Shown here piece after piece: positions 17,360 through 25,470 of a DNA stretch of 64,000 bases; the stretch's first letter is position 1; each line of letters begins with the position of its first letter. The position numbers and the translations under genes are program-made. The stretch comes from Phycisphaeraceae bacterium. Lineage in GTDB: Bacteria > Planctomycetota > Phycisphaerae > Phycisphaerales > UBA1924. The notes under the pieces were generated by a model. The model ran no database searches. It worked only from the letters and a program-made list of their open reading frames with translations, and was not told the DNA's origin. Where the stretch lies: NCBI GenBank assembly GCA_019636625.1, contig JAHBXE010000012.1, positions 1-64,000 on the forward strand. Direction: 5' to 3'.

Positions 17360-17456
17360 GGGGGCAAGCCTATCGCGTCCGCCCCGTGAAACCCGGGCCG
17401 AGGCGTTTCCAACGATGGGAGCAATGGGGGAGTGTCCCGGAGTACGCTACGCGGCC

Positions 17457-18089
17457 ATGCTGACCAAGAAGTGCGACAACTGCGATCGGCTGATTCAGGC
17501 CCCGGATGATGCGGCGGGCAAGAAGGTCAAGTGTCCCCATTGCGGGGACATCAACCTGTTCCCCGGAGGCGAGCCGGCACGGGCGGCGGACCCGGTGGAG
17601 AAAGTCGGGACCAAACCTGCCAAAGGGGGGGAACCGGAGAGGTCGGTCCTCAAGGTTCGGCCGACGATGTTCCGAGCGAGGCCGGTGACGTTTCTCGGGC
17701 TGGGGACAGGGTTGCTGGCGTCGGCGGCTGGGGGCGTGTACCTGTTGACATCGACAAAGAGCGAGGCCCTTGGGTGGGCATGCCTTGGGCTGGCCGGGGT
17801 ATTGGTTGGCGTGTTTGGCGTATGGAGGATAAAGAACCTCGGGAACAGCCTGGAAGTGACCAACAAGAGGACCATCGAACGGGTCGGGCTGTTCAGCAGA
17901 TTCACCAGCGAGATCATGCACGACGATGTACGGAACGTGCAAATCACGCAGTCTTTCATCCAGCGGGTGATGGGGGTTGGGCAGATCGGCATCTCCAGCG
18001 CGGCCCAGGACGGGCTGGAGATTTCAGTCAAGGACGTCCGAAACCCGGACCGGATTCGTGAAACCATTGATCGGTATCGGTCGATGTGA
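17457..18089 (+). CDS. Zinc-ribbon membrane protein with bacterial PH domain (DUF304/bPH2)
   Basis: The 210-residue protein starts with a zinc ribbon (CDNCDRLIQAPDD and CPHCGDINLFPGG, residues about 6-40). Two transmembrane segments follow (VTFLGLGTGLLASAAGGVYL and GWACLGLAGVLVGVFGVWRI), then a bacterial PH domain (LEVTNKRTIERVGLFSRFTS and VRNVQITQSFIQRVMGVGQI). This resembles YdbT-like domains. The ATG at 17457 lets the ribbon start at residue 5; the frame extends to 17241 but overlaps the divergent glycosyltransferase start. Function is unknown. It may form an operon with the next small zinc-ribbon membrane gene. Confidence 0.83.
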   Translation: MLTKKCDNCDRLIQAPDDAAGKKVKCPHCGDINLFPGGEPARAADPVEKVGTKPAKGGEPERSVLKVRPTMFRARPVTFLGLGTGLLASAAGGVYLLTSTKSEALGWACLGLAGVLVGVFGVWRIKNLGNSLEVTNKRTIERVGLFSRFTSEIMHDDVRNVQITQSFIQRVMGVGQIGISSAAQDGLEISVKDVRNPDRIRETIDRYRSM

Positions 18090-18150
18090 ACGGAGGTGAG
18101 CTCCGCCCCCTTGCTCCCGGGTTGGACCGCCGTTAGGATTCTCCGCGACC

Positions 18151-18486
18151 ATGACGATGCCCGAGCCACATCGCGACTCCCCGGATGCTTCGCTGTTCCA
18201 CCGTGTGCGGCTGCGCGTGTTCGCCGTGCTTGTGGCGACGGTGCTGGCCGTGGTGGGGGCGGTGTCGTGGGCGGCGTTGCCCCTTTGGCCCGTTATCGGT
18301 GTCGCCGTGGCGACTATCGCGTTCGCCGTCAACGGCATGACTTCGCGGCTGGACCAGCCCGTGTGCTGGACGTGCGGCGCGGATGTGTCGAAGCAGACGG
18401 CGGGTGAGTACGGCGCGATATGCCCTGAGTGCGGGACGCTGAACTCGCACGTGAAGCCGGCGCAGCCAACATCCCGTAAGGCCTGA
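18151..18486 (+). CDS. Small membrane protein with C-terminal zinc ribbon
   Basis: The 111-residue protein has two hydrophobic segments (VFAVLVATVLAVVGAVSWAA and LWPVIGVAVATIAFAVNG) and a cytosolic C-terminal zinc ribbon with CWTCGADV and CPECGTLN pairs. I do not recognise a named family. It follows the zinc-ribbon PH-domain gene by 61 bp on the same strand. Both combine a four-Cys ribbon with paired membrane helices, in opposite orders, so they may work together. Confidence 0.72.
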   Translation: MTMPEPHRDSPDASLFHRVRLRVFAVLVATVLAVVGAVSWAALPLWPVIGVAVATIAFAVNGMTSRLDQPVCWTCGADVSKQTAGEYGAICPECGTLNSHVKPAQPTSRKA

Positions 18487-18564
18487 AGCGGGCCTGAATC
18501 CCAATTCAATCGTTCGTGCGGTCCAAGGCTATCGGTGCGCGAGCTCGACGAGAAGCGGGTCGCT

Positions 18565-19953
18565 TCAGCTTGCGGCGGCCTTCCGCTCCGCCTCCATCGC
18601 CTTGTTGAACTCGTCGACCGGCATGTCCGTGATCGTTGACTTGGCCAGCAGGGCGTCGAACGTCTTGTGCTCGCGGATTTGCTGGAAGATTCCGTAAACC
18701 TGATTCCGCTGGATCATCTCCTGGCGGAGGGACTCGGGGCGGATTCCCCGCTCCGCGGCCATCTGCGCGATACGCCCGTTGATCTCGCCCTCGGTCACCT
18801 GGATATTGAGGTTTTCCGCGATCTGAGCGAGGATGAAGAAGAGCTTGAGTTCCTGCGCCGCCATCTGGCCGGAGGCAGACCGCAGCTCGGCCATGCGCTG
18901 CTCGATCACCGCCGGTTCGACGCCGCGGTACATGAGTTCGAGCCGCTGGCGCTCGAGGGTCCGCATGGCCTGCTGGGCGGTCAGACGCTGCGGGAGCTCC
19001 ATCTGGGTGTTCTTGAGCAGGTGCGCCGCGATCTGCTGACGCATGACGGACTGCTGCTGGATCATGACCCTCTGGGTGAGCCGCTGGCGGATGGCGAAGC
19101 GGAGCTGTTCTTCGTTGGACATGCCGAACTGGCTGAGGATCACCTGGGGATCCGCCGGGATAATCCGGTCGATGCGTTCGACCTCGAAGGTGATGGTCAG
19201 GTCGTTGCCCCGCACGCCCTCAACCTCGTGCTGCTCGGGACCCTTGACCTTGATCGTCGCGGTGTCGCCCGGCTTGGGAGAGCCGAACTGCGCATCAAAG
19301 TCCGGCACGATCACGCCGAGGATCATGCCCTGTCCGTTCTTGTCCGCCGTCGGCTTCTGGACCACAGCGCCGTTGATGTCGTAGAACTCCGTGCCGTCCT
19401 TGCCCACCATCCGGCCGCGGCCCGTGAGGTAGTCGCCGGGCTCGGCGACATCGCGGGACTCGAGACGGCCCTCGTTGATGAGCAGCTTCTTGAACTCCTC
19501 ATCGACCATCGCCTCCGTCACTTCCATCGTCGGGCGCTTGACCTGGATGCCCTCCAGCTCGGGGACGGTGAAGTCGGGCATCACCTCGACCTCCACCTCG
19601 AACTCGAACGCTTGGCCGTCCTTGAGCTCGGCCTTGTCGAGGGTCTCGCTGAAGGGCTCGCCGACGATCCGGAGGTTGGCGTCCTTGATGGCGTCCTGAT
19701 ACGCCGCGGCGATCAGTTGCCGCTTCGTCTCGTCGCGCATCGACTGGCCGAACTTGCGTTCAACCAAATTCCGCGGGGCGCGGCCCTTGCGGAACCCGGG
19801 GATCTGGGCCTCGCCCATGAAGAGATCGAGGGACCCGCGGAGCTTCTCGGACACGGTCTCGGCCGGGACCTCGATCGTGATCTTCTTCCGGGCGGGGCCC
19901 GCGTCGGAGATGGAGACCTTGTTGGGGCGTTCGGTGGTGGTGGCTTCGGACAT
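18565..19953 (-). CDS. tig: Trigger factor, ribosome-associated chaperone
   Basis: The 462-residue product is trigger factor, which binds nascent chains at the ribosome exit tunnel. The N-terminal domain has the ribosome-binding signature PGFRKGRAPRNLVERKFGQ (residues about 52-70). A middle FKBP-like segment follows (VAEPGDYLTGRGRM to about 250), then the helical C-terminal cradle. The FKBP part is divergent, so prolyl isomerase activity is uncertain. It is usually found beside clpP/clpX/lon; here it is alone and divergent from the WXG100-like operon. Confidence 0.93.
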   Translation of the reverse strand: MSEATTTERPNKVSISDAGPARKKITIEVPAETVSEKLRGSLDLFMGEAQIPGFRKGRAPRNLVERKFGQSMRDETKRQLIAAAYQDAIKDANLRIVGEPFSETLDKAELKDGQAFEFEVEVEVMPDFTVPELEGIQVKRPTMEVTEAMVDEEFKKLLINEGRLESRDVAEPGDYLTGRGRMVGKDGTEFYDINGAVVQKPTADKNGQGMILGVIVPDFDAQFGSPKPGDTATIKVKGPEQHEVEGVRGNDLTITFEVERIDRIIPADPQVILSQFGMSNEEQLRFAIRQRLTQRVMIQQQSVMRQQIAAHLLKNTQMELPQRLTAQQAMRTLERQRLELMYRGVEPAVIEQRMAELRSASGQMAAQELKLFFILAQIAENLNIQVTEGEINGRIAQMAAERGIRPESLRQEMIQRNQVYGIFQQIREHKTFDALLAKSTITDMPVDEFNKAMEAERKAAAS

Positions 19954-20069
19954 GGGATGCTCGTCTGTGCTGGGCCCGGCCGGGCGGTTGGACTCGGTTT
20001 GAAGGGGGGAAGTCTAGCCCGTGCTCTTCCCAAGTTCCGGCCCGGGGGCCCGCATCCCTACGATCTTCC

Positions 20070-20342
20070 ATGGCCAAAGCCGTTGTCGATCCCGCGGAAC
20101 TCCGGCGATTCGCCCAGGACCTCAAGCGGCTGAGCACGCAGCTCCGCGACCAGATGGCGGTGCTGCAGGCCAAGCTGGGGGAGCTGGGGCAGTCCTGGCG
20201 AGATCAGGAGCACGCGAAGTTTGTCGAGGAGTTCGAGCAGACCACCCGGGTTCTGGTCCGTTTTGCGGACGCGGCGGATCGGCACGTGCCCTTCCTGATC
20301 CGCAAAGCGGAGAAGATCGAAGAGTACCTGCAGCAGCGGTGA
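20070..20342 (+). CDS. WXG100-like small helical protein
   Basis: The 90-residue protein is predicted as a two-helix hairpin with the turn around LGELGQSWRDQEHAKF (Trp43). That matches the ESAT-6/WXG100 layout and size, but the motif is W-R-D instead of W-x-G. Helix 1 is AELRRFAQDLKRLSTQLRDQ and helix 2 runs to the C-terminus (RKAEKIEEYLQQR). WXG100 proteins are usually exported by type VII secretion. No EccC/FtsK-like ATPase is in the window, so secretion is not shown. It leads a three-gene operon. Confidence 0.75.
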   Translation: MAKAVVDPAELRRFAQDLKRLSTQLRDQMAVLQAKLGELGQSWRDQEHAKFVEEFEQTTRVLVRFADAADRHVPFLIRKAEKIEEYLQQR

Positions 20343-20346
20343 ACGG

Positions 20347-20907
20347 ATGTCCGAATCGGCCCGGGTCAGTTCGATCGAGGCCCTGAAGCAGGCCAAGGCG
20401 GCCATGCTGGAGTTTGCCGATGCCGTGACGACGGCGCTGGCCTCGGTCGATGCCGACATCAATCGCACGGGTTTCTGGCTGACGCAGGATCGCCCGGCGC
20501 ACTGGAAGCGTCAGGTTCGGCTCCGCGAAGAGGCGATCAACGCGATCAAGACGGACATCATGCGAAAGCGGATCATCGCCGCCCCGGAGCCGGCTTCGGT
20601 TGTGGAGGAGGAGAAGCGGCTGGATCGGGCCAAGGTCATGCTTGGTCATGCGCAGGCCCGGTACGAGGCGGTGCGGCGGTGGGGTCCAGTCTGGGATCGC
20701 GAAGCGATGCTGTACAAGACTTCGACCCACTCCATTACAGAGTTCCTGCACCGCGATGTGCCCCAGGCGGTGGCACGGATCGAGCGGATGCTGGAGAGCC
20801 TGGAGCAGTACACGCACCTGGCGCCGCCGACGATGGATGCGCCCGCGTCACCCGGAGTGGTGGAGCCGCTAGAACCTGGTGGATCAGGGCAAGGGGGTGG
20901 GGAGTGA
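20347..20907 (+). CDS. Coiled-coil protein in the WXG100-like operon
   Basis: The 186-residue protein is largely helical, with SIEALKQAKAAMLEFADAVT, REEAINAIKTDIMRKRI and DRAKVMLGHAQARYEAVRRW forming probable coiled coils. The tail after residue 155 is Pro/Gly-rich and disordered. I do not recognise a family. It starts 5 bp after the 90-residue WXG100-like gene and its stop overlaps the GTG of the third gene by 4 bp, so translation is probably coupled. A structural or partner role for the two WXG-like proteins is inferred from the operon only. Confidence 0.72.
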   Translation: MSESARVSSIEALKQAKAAMLEFADAVTTALASVDADINRTGFWLTQDRPAHWKRQVRLREEAINAIKTDIMRKRIIAAPEPASVVEEEKRLDRAKVMLGHAQARYEAVRRWGPVWDREAMLYKTSTHSITEFLHRDVPQAVARIERMLESLEQYTHLAPPTMDAPASPGVVEPLEPGGSGQGGGE

Positions 20908-21122
20908 GCGTCACCGTCGCCAAGGCCAACCTGATGGATGCGCTCAAGCAACTCCGGACGCGGTGGTCCCTCATTTCACAGCAATGGGACGATGCCGCCA
21001 GGCGGCAGTTCGAGAAGGACTACATCGACCCGATCGAGGCGAAGATCCGCACAGCCCTCAAAGGGCTGGATCACGTTTCCGAGCTCCAGGACCGGGTCCG
21101 CCGGGAGTGTGGCGATGAATAG
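20904..21122 (+). CDS. Small WXG100-like helical protein
   Basis: This 72-residue protein begins with GTG at 20904, overlapping the previous stop as GTGA. It has one helix (ANLMDALKQLRTRWSLISQQ), the turn SQQWDDAARRQF and a second helix. Trp28-x-Asp30-x5-Phe36 has the same spacing as Trp43-x-Asp45-x5-Phe51 in the first gene of the operon, which suggests a paralogue or heterodimer partner. The protein is cytosolic by composition with no signal peptide. Function is unknown. Confidence 0.7.
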   Translation: MSVTVAKANLMDALKQLRTRWSLISQQWDDAARRQFEKDYIDPIEAKIRTALKGLDHVSELQDRVRRECGDE

Positions 21123-21185
21123 CAAGTGGGGCCGAATGGGAAGGGGTTTTCAGGGGTGGTTCTCGGCCCGGAATCCGGTACACTG

Positions 21186-21977
21186 ATGAACGTCATGGGT
21201 CGACGCGCGTTCACACTCATCGAGTTGCTGGTGGTGATTGTGATCATCGCCGTCATCATCGCGATCTTGATCCCCGGCCTCGGAAGCGCACGCACGCAGT
21301 CCCGCGTGACGGTCTGCGGTTCGAAGGTGCGGCAACTGGGTGTGGCGTCGATGTTGTACCTGTCGGACTTCGACAACTGCCTGCCGCAGATGAAGGGCCC
21401 GCTCCCGCAGGGTGGCGAGGGCATCGTGGGGGGCCTTTTCGGCGGCAAGCGGGGCGAGGTGCCTCTCTGGGGCTACAACCAGTTCGGTGCGCAGCGTCGG
21501 CCCCTCAATGGCTACCTGAACTCTCCCGACAATCCCGAAGACGCCTCGGGGCAGCCTCAGTCGCTGGAAGCATTTCGGTCGCCGTGCGACAAGGGCGCCA
21601 AGCAGACGCACCTGCCGATCCCGGGGATGGAGCAGACGAGCTCGATGTACGACCTCTACGGGTCAAGTTACATCATCAACGACCACGGGCTCGATGGGGA
21701 CTTCCAGCGGACGCTGATCCCCGCCGGCGGCGGGCGCATGCCCGACGTCGTCGACACCAGCAAGACGTGGCTTCTCGGTTCATGGCCGATCTACTCCTAC
21801 GAGTGGGATGCGGACCGCGGCATGCAGTGGTACTCGGAGATGACGACCGAGGCCTCACTCTGCTTTGTGGACCTGCATGTCCGCACAATGGTGCCGGTTC
21901 CGAACATCATCTGCGAGGTCGAGAACACGACACGGGATTACACGTTCTTCCCCGTCCCGGGGCGTGTGCGTCCTTGA
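21186..21977 (+). CDS. Prepilin-type cleavage/methylation domain protein
   Basis: The 263-residue protein starts [20 protein letters not shown], a prepilin leader with only a short basic N-region and an Ala-Phe cleavage junction instead of the usual Gly-Phe. The hydrophobic helix continues IIAVIIAILIPGLGSARTQS. The secreted domain contains two cysteines near VCGSKVRQL and SLCFVDLHVRTMV. The latter resembles the H/F-x-D-x-H-V strand of planctomycete DUF1559-type pseudopilins. It lies 63 bp after the WXG100-like operon on the same strand. Confidence 0.85.
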   Translation: MNVMGRRAFTLIELLVVIVIIAVIIAILIPGLGSARTQSRVTVCGSKVRQLGVASMLYLSDFDNCLPQMKGPLPQGGEGIVGGLFGGKRGEVPLWGYNQFGAQRRPLNGYLNSPDNPEDASGQPQSLEAFRSPCDKGAKQTHLPIPGMEQTSSMYDLYGSSYIINDHGLDGDFQRTLIPAGGGRMPDVVDTSKTWLLGSWPIYSYEWDADRGMQWYSEMTTEASLCFVDLHVRTMVPVPNIICEVENTTRDYTFFPVPGRVRP

Positions 21978-22001
21978 GGCAGTATTCCAAGGGCACGAGG
22001 T

Positions 22002-22862
22002 TCAGCGTTTCGCCGCTTCCGTCCCCTTGAGTGGTATGGCGGGCGCCCAATCCAGCCACTCCTTCTTGGCCTCTTCAGCCAGGGTGAAGCGGTGGCCGTC
22101 GAGCACCTCATCGCCGGGGCGGTTGGGCGTGGCGAAGGCGATGCCCCCGGCCACGAGGGTTTCAAGGGACCCCGCCTGTACCTTCAGGCCGCGAATGATC
22201 CCCCAGTCCAATCCCAGTCCGCCCGCGTTCCAGAACTGCGTGTTGGCCCGCACGAGGCGGGCGTAGGGCTCGTCCACGACGGCGGCGATATCCACGCGCC
22301 GGGCGTCGGCGGAGAGCGTCACCCCTCGCACGCTGCCGACCCGGATTCCCCGGTACACGATCGGGGAATCCACGCCGATTGACCCGGTTTGCGGCGCCTC
22401 GATCACGATCGCGAGTCCGCCCTCTCCTCCCGCCGCGGGCGGGCGTTCAAGGCCCATGAACTTCGTGGCGGGTTTGCCGCTGCCCGGCTCGCCCTGCAGG
22501 TACCGGGGGCCGAGCAGGGCGTCCAGTCCCGTCACGCGGCCGGCGCTGATCTCGGGACGGACGATCCAGAAGCGGGACCCTTCCACGGCAAGGCCCGCGG
22601 CGTCCTTGTGCAGCCGGGCGGTGACTTCGATCATGGACAGGTCGGCGCTCGTGGCCACCCGCGCGACTTCGCCGATCCGCACGCCTCGGAACATGACAGG
22701 GTCCCCCGCGCCGATGCCCGCGCCGTGGGCGAACGAGATCGTGACGAGCGGGCCGCGTTGGCGCCAGGCGTCGAACACGAACGCGCCGGTCGCGAGCGCG
22801 GCGAGCAGGGGGATGAGCCAGAACCAGCGCGATCCGGCGTTGCTGGAGGCACGATCGTTCAT
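22002..22862 (-). CDS. pqiB: MCE-domain membrane protein (PqiB-like, two MCE domains)
   Basis: The 286-residue protein has an N-terminal membrane helix (RWFWLIPLLAALATGAFVFD) and two MCE domains: PLVTISFAHGAGIGAGDPVM with FRGVRIGEVARV, and GSIGVDSPIVYRGIRVGSVR. MCE proteins of this type form rings or tubes that move phospholipids across the envelope. E. coli PqiB has three MCE domains and about 545 residues, so this is a short version. Its ATG at 22862 overlaps the PqiA-like stop as ATGA, and the two are co-transcribed and probably interact. The gene symbol is by family only. Confidence 0.83.
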   Translation of the reverse strand: MNDRASSNAGSRWFWLIPLLAALATGAFVFDAWRQRGPLVTISFAHGAGIGAGDPVMFRGVRIGEVARVATSADLSMIEVTARLHKDAAGLAVEGSRFWIVRPEISAGRVTGLDALLGPRYLQGEPGSGKPATKFMGLERPPAAGGEGGLAIVIEAPQTGSIGVDSPIVYRGIRVGSVRGVTLSADARRVDIAAVVDEPYARLVRANTQFWNAGGLGLDWGIIRGLKVQAGSLETLVAGGIAFATPNRPGDEVLDGHRFTLAEEAKKEWLDWAPAIPLKGTEAAKR

Positions 22863-23461
22863 GCGGCGGCTCCGTGGGGCGGGCGGAACATGGCCGAGGC
22901 CAGCATACTGAGCACGACAACGCCAGCGAACGCCGCGGCACCGGGACCGGCGTGGATATTGGCCCAGTTGCCGATCTTGATGGCGGCGACCAGCACGGCG
23001 ACGAGCAGGACGTCGAGCATGCTCCAGCGCCCGATCCAGTCGATAACGCGGTGGACCGCCCGCCGGGCGCCGGCCCTCCGCCACGAGCGGTCCAGGTCGA
23101 TCGCGAGGATGCCGGCGATCTTCAGGATCGGCGTCACAATCGAACACACAAAGACGAGCAGGCCCACCGCCAGCTCTCCTCCGCTGATGAGCTCGATCGC
23201 GCCGGACCAAACGGTCACGGGGCGTGTGTGGCCGAGCTTGGTCAGTTCCATGACGGGCAGCAGGATGGCCGCCGGGAAGAGAATGAGCGCGGCGAGCGCG
23301 AAGGCGAAGGACGCGGTGATCTCGCCACGGCGTGGGAGCCGGAGCAACTCCTCATCGCACGCGCGGCAGCGGACGGAGCGGCCACGCTGGATCGGAGCCT
23401 GGCGCTGAGTGAGCCCGCAGCGGAGGCACGTAAGCAGAAGGTCGGGCGAAGGGGCGGTCAC
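22859..23461 (-). CDS. pqiA: PqiA-family membrane protein (single domain)
   Basis: The 200-residue protein begins with zinc-ribbon-like Cys pairs (CLRCGLTQRQ and CRACDEELLRLPRRG). Four hydrophobic helices of the PqiA domain follow, with ASFAFALAALILFPAAILLP and IGRWSMLDVLLVAVLVAAIK. E. coli PqiA is a tandem of two such domains, so this is a half-length version. The start is GTG at 23461. It is the first gene of the pqiA-pqiB pair, which is linked to lipid transport between envelope membranes. Confidence 0.85.
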   Translation of the reverse strand: MTAPSPDLLLTCLRCGLTQRQAPIQRGRSVRCRACDEELLRLPRRGEITASFAFALAALILFPAAILLPVMELTKLGHTRPVTVWSGAIELISGGELAVGLLVFVCSIVTPILKIAGILAIDLDRSWRRAGARRAVHRVIDWIGRWSMLDVLLVAVLVAAIKIGNWANIHAGPGAAAFAGVVVLSMLASAMFRPPHGAAA

Positions 23462-23911
23462 CGGGTAGATTGTTAGGATCAGCCGCCTCAGCGTTCCTTT
23501 GGTCCCGGAACCCTGTCTATCGCGAAAAAAGCAACCGGCCGTCGAGGCAGGGGTATGAGCGCATCCTCCACTCGCTCACGCCGCACCCGCGCTCGACGGC
23601 CGGGTTGGGGGGCCCTGCCGTGCTGAAGAGTGTTGATCGGACGAGGTGGTGGGCACCGATCGTCTCGAACTCGCGCTCGCCTGGTTCAGCCCAATGGCTG
23701 CTCCCGCGGACGGACTCCCTTCAGTCTCGCGTCGCTCGAAAGAGCTTCCGACCTTGCCCCGCCTCCCGGGGCTTCGTTGAGAAACCTACCACGAGTCACG
23801 ACTTTCATCAAGCGCGATTGGATCAAGAATTCGCGAATGAAACCGGCTTTGCAGGGGTCAAGGGTTGTCCCCTGCGCACCATTGGCCACGACTGGCGAGT
23901 ATTCTCAGACC
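23462..23911. other. Intergenic region of 450 bp with a 12-bp inverted repeat
   Basis: The reading frame continuing upstream from the 23912 gene has no convincing protein features. CCGGCCGTCGAG (23535-23546) and CTCGACGGCCGG (23592-23603) are exact reverse complements separated by 45 nt and could fold into a long hairpin. The region is flanked by divergent genes, so promoters are expected, but I could not fix one. I compared it by eye with RNase P, tmRNA, 6S and SRP RNA landmarks and saw none. Confidence 0.5.
23535..23603. repeat. 12-bp perfect inverted repeat with 45-nt spacer
   Basis: The arms CCGGCCGTCGAG (23535-23546) and CTCGACGGCCGG (23592-23603) are exact reverse complements. They lie 74 bp upstream of the PqiA-like start on the opposite strand, in the region divergent from the 23912 gene. 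The role is unknown. Confidence 0.6.
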
Positions 23912-24754
23912 ATGACAGAATTGGCCACTTTCGGAGGAGCCACTTTCGTTGTGCTCCTGCTCTCTGCTCTTGTGTTCCACGCCGCGGCCCGTTTGGGAGG
24001 TGTCGGGAAGCGGCTGTGCGAGATCGCGGCGGCCGCCCCGGGGCTTGACGTGGTGGTCTTCTACTTCACGACCGCGCCGTGGATCGGTGCCGTGGCCGTC
24101 TGGGCGACCCGGGGCGAGCAGACCTTCGGGAGGCTCATGCTGTTATTCGTCGTCGCCGGAGCTTCGCAGGTATTGACGCTGCTCATGTGGGCGAGGCTCC
24201 ACGAGGCGATGCATCCGGGGACCCGAAAGGGACCACGCATTTATCCGACGCTGAGCCGAAAGGTCGGGCCGGTGCGGAACCACCTGGCGGTCTGGTGGAC
24301 AGCGCTTGTGCTGCCGGTGTTCAACCTGGTGCGGATCGCGGAGATCGTTCTGTGGCCTATGTTGGTGTGGCTGGTCGGTTTCCCACGCTATCCGATGAAA
24401 CAATGGATCAATGTGAGCCGGCACAAGTTCAGCGGGCTGGTGGGGTATGACCTGATCTGGTGCCTGTATTGCGACTGGATGACGGGAGTCTGGTCGCTGG
24501 GAACGGAGATGCTTCGCAACGTGGAGAGCTTCTGGTGCCCGATCCGGTTCAGCTCTCCGGAGAAGTGCGAGAACTGCCGCATAGACTTCCCGGACGTTGA
24601 GAATGGATGGGCGCCGCCGACGTCGGACATGGCCGCGGTGGTCAAGGTGCTGGATGAGAAGTATCCCGGACCCGGTGGGGTGAATGCCTGGTTCGGTCAC
24701 CCCGTTCGGTTGACGGTGGATCGCAAGCCGACGGAGGATCGCCCGAAACCCTGA
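23912..24754 (+). CDS. Four-helix membrane protein with a Cys-containing C-terminal domain
   Basis: I do not recognise this 280-residue protein. Four hydrophobic segments are visible (FVVLLLSALVFHAAARL, DVVVFYFTTAPWIGAVAVWA, LMLLFVVAGASQVLTLLMWA and VWWTALVLPVFNLVRIAEI). A soluble C-terminal part from about residue 170 contains six cysteines (LIWCLYCDWM, FWCPIRF, EKCENCRIDFPD). The last group suggests a metal-binding site. The ATG at 23912 precedes the first helix. It stands alone between the divergent pqiAB operon and the convergent frr gene. Confidence 0.75.
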   Translation: MTELATFGGATFVVLLLSALVFHAAARLGGVGKRLCEIAAAAPGLDVVVFYFTTAPWIGAVAVWATRGEQTFGRLMLLFVVAGASQVLTLLMWARLHEAMHPGTRKGPRIYPTLSRKVGPVRNHLAVWWTALVLPVFNLVRIAEIVLWPMLVWLVGFPRYPMKQWINVSRHKFSGLVGYDLIWCLYCDWMTGVWSLGTEMLRNVESFWCPIRFSSPEKCENCRIDFPDVENGWAPPTSDMAAVVKVLDEKYPGPGGVNAWFGHPVRLTVDRKPTEDRPKP

Positions 24755-24781
24755 TCTCGTGCGAGTCCGGTCGCGATCGGA

Positions 24782-25345
24782 TCAGACCTGGGAGATTTCC
24801 TTCGACTTGGACTCGACCAGCTTGTCCACTTCGCCCTCGTACTTCTTCAGAAGGTCCTGAATTTCGGTCTTGAGGGTTTCGATCTCATCTTCCGGGACCT
24901 TCCCGCCGGACTTGAGCGCATCGGCGTGCTTGTTGCCGTCGCGCCGGGCGTTGCGGATGGCGACTTTCTGCTCTTCGCCCATTTTCTTGACCTTGGCGAT
25001 CAGTTGCTGGCGACGGTCGCCGGACAGGGGCGGCACGTTGATCCGGAGCTGCTTGCCCTCGGACATGGGATTGAGGCCGAGACCGGCGGCTTCAATGGCC
25101 TTCTTGATCTCGCTGATGGCGCCCGCGTCAAAGGGCTTGACGAGCAACTGCGTGGGCTCGGGGACGCTGATCGAGGCGAGCGACTTGAGGTCGGTCTGCG
25201 ATCCGTAGTACTCGACTTTGACCGAGTCGATCATCGCGGGGGAAGCTCGCCCGGTCCGAATACCTCGGAGTTCGTGCTTGAGGTACTCGAGGGCCTTCTC
25301 CATGTGCTCCTCGGTTTCCAGAAGGATCGTGTCGGGATCGGCCAT
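24782..25345 (-). CDS. frr: Ribosome recycling factor
   Basis: The 187-residue protein is full-length RRF, which with EF-G splits post-termination ribosomes. Characteristic segments are HELRGIRTGRASPAMIDSV, VEYYGSQTDLKSLASISVPE, NPMSEGKQLRINVPPLSGDR and NARRDGNKHADALKSGGKV. In many bacteria frr follows pyrH, tsf and rpsB, but here it is separate and divergent from pyrG, with about 125 bp of shared upstream region. Confidence 0.96.
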   Translation of the reverse strand: MADPDTILLETEEHMEKALEYLKHELRGIRTGRASPAMIDSVKVEYYGSQTDLKSLASISVPEPTQLLVKPFDAGAISEIKKAIEAAGLGLNPMSEGKQLRINVPPLSGDRRQQLIAKVKKMGEEQKVAIRNARRDGNKHADALKSGGKVPEDEIETLKTEIQDLLKKYEGEVDKLVESKSKEISQV

Positions 25346-25470
25346 GGGGGTGAGCTCCGAAGTGGGAACAGGGCATGATAATCCGGCCGGGCGGCCGCGG
25401 GTGAAGGAAGCCGCCCTCGGGTGGCGGTGGGGGCGCTTTTGGTTTTGGTTCCAGTGTGATACGATGCGGT

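Noticed and set aside
23462..23911. RNase P, tmRNA, 6S or SRP RNA in the 450-bp gap
   Set aside because: None of the conserved cores (such as the GAGGAAAGTCC of RNase P) was found by eye; a covariance search would be decisive.
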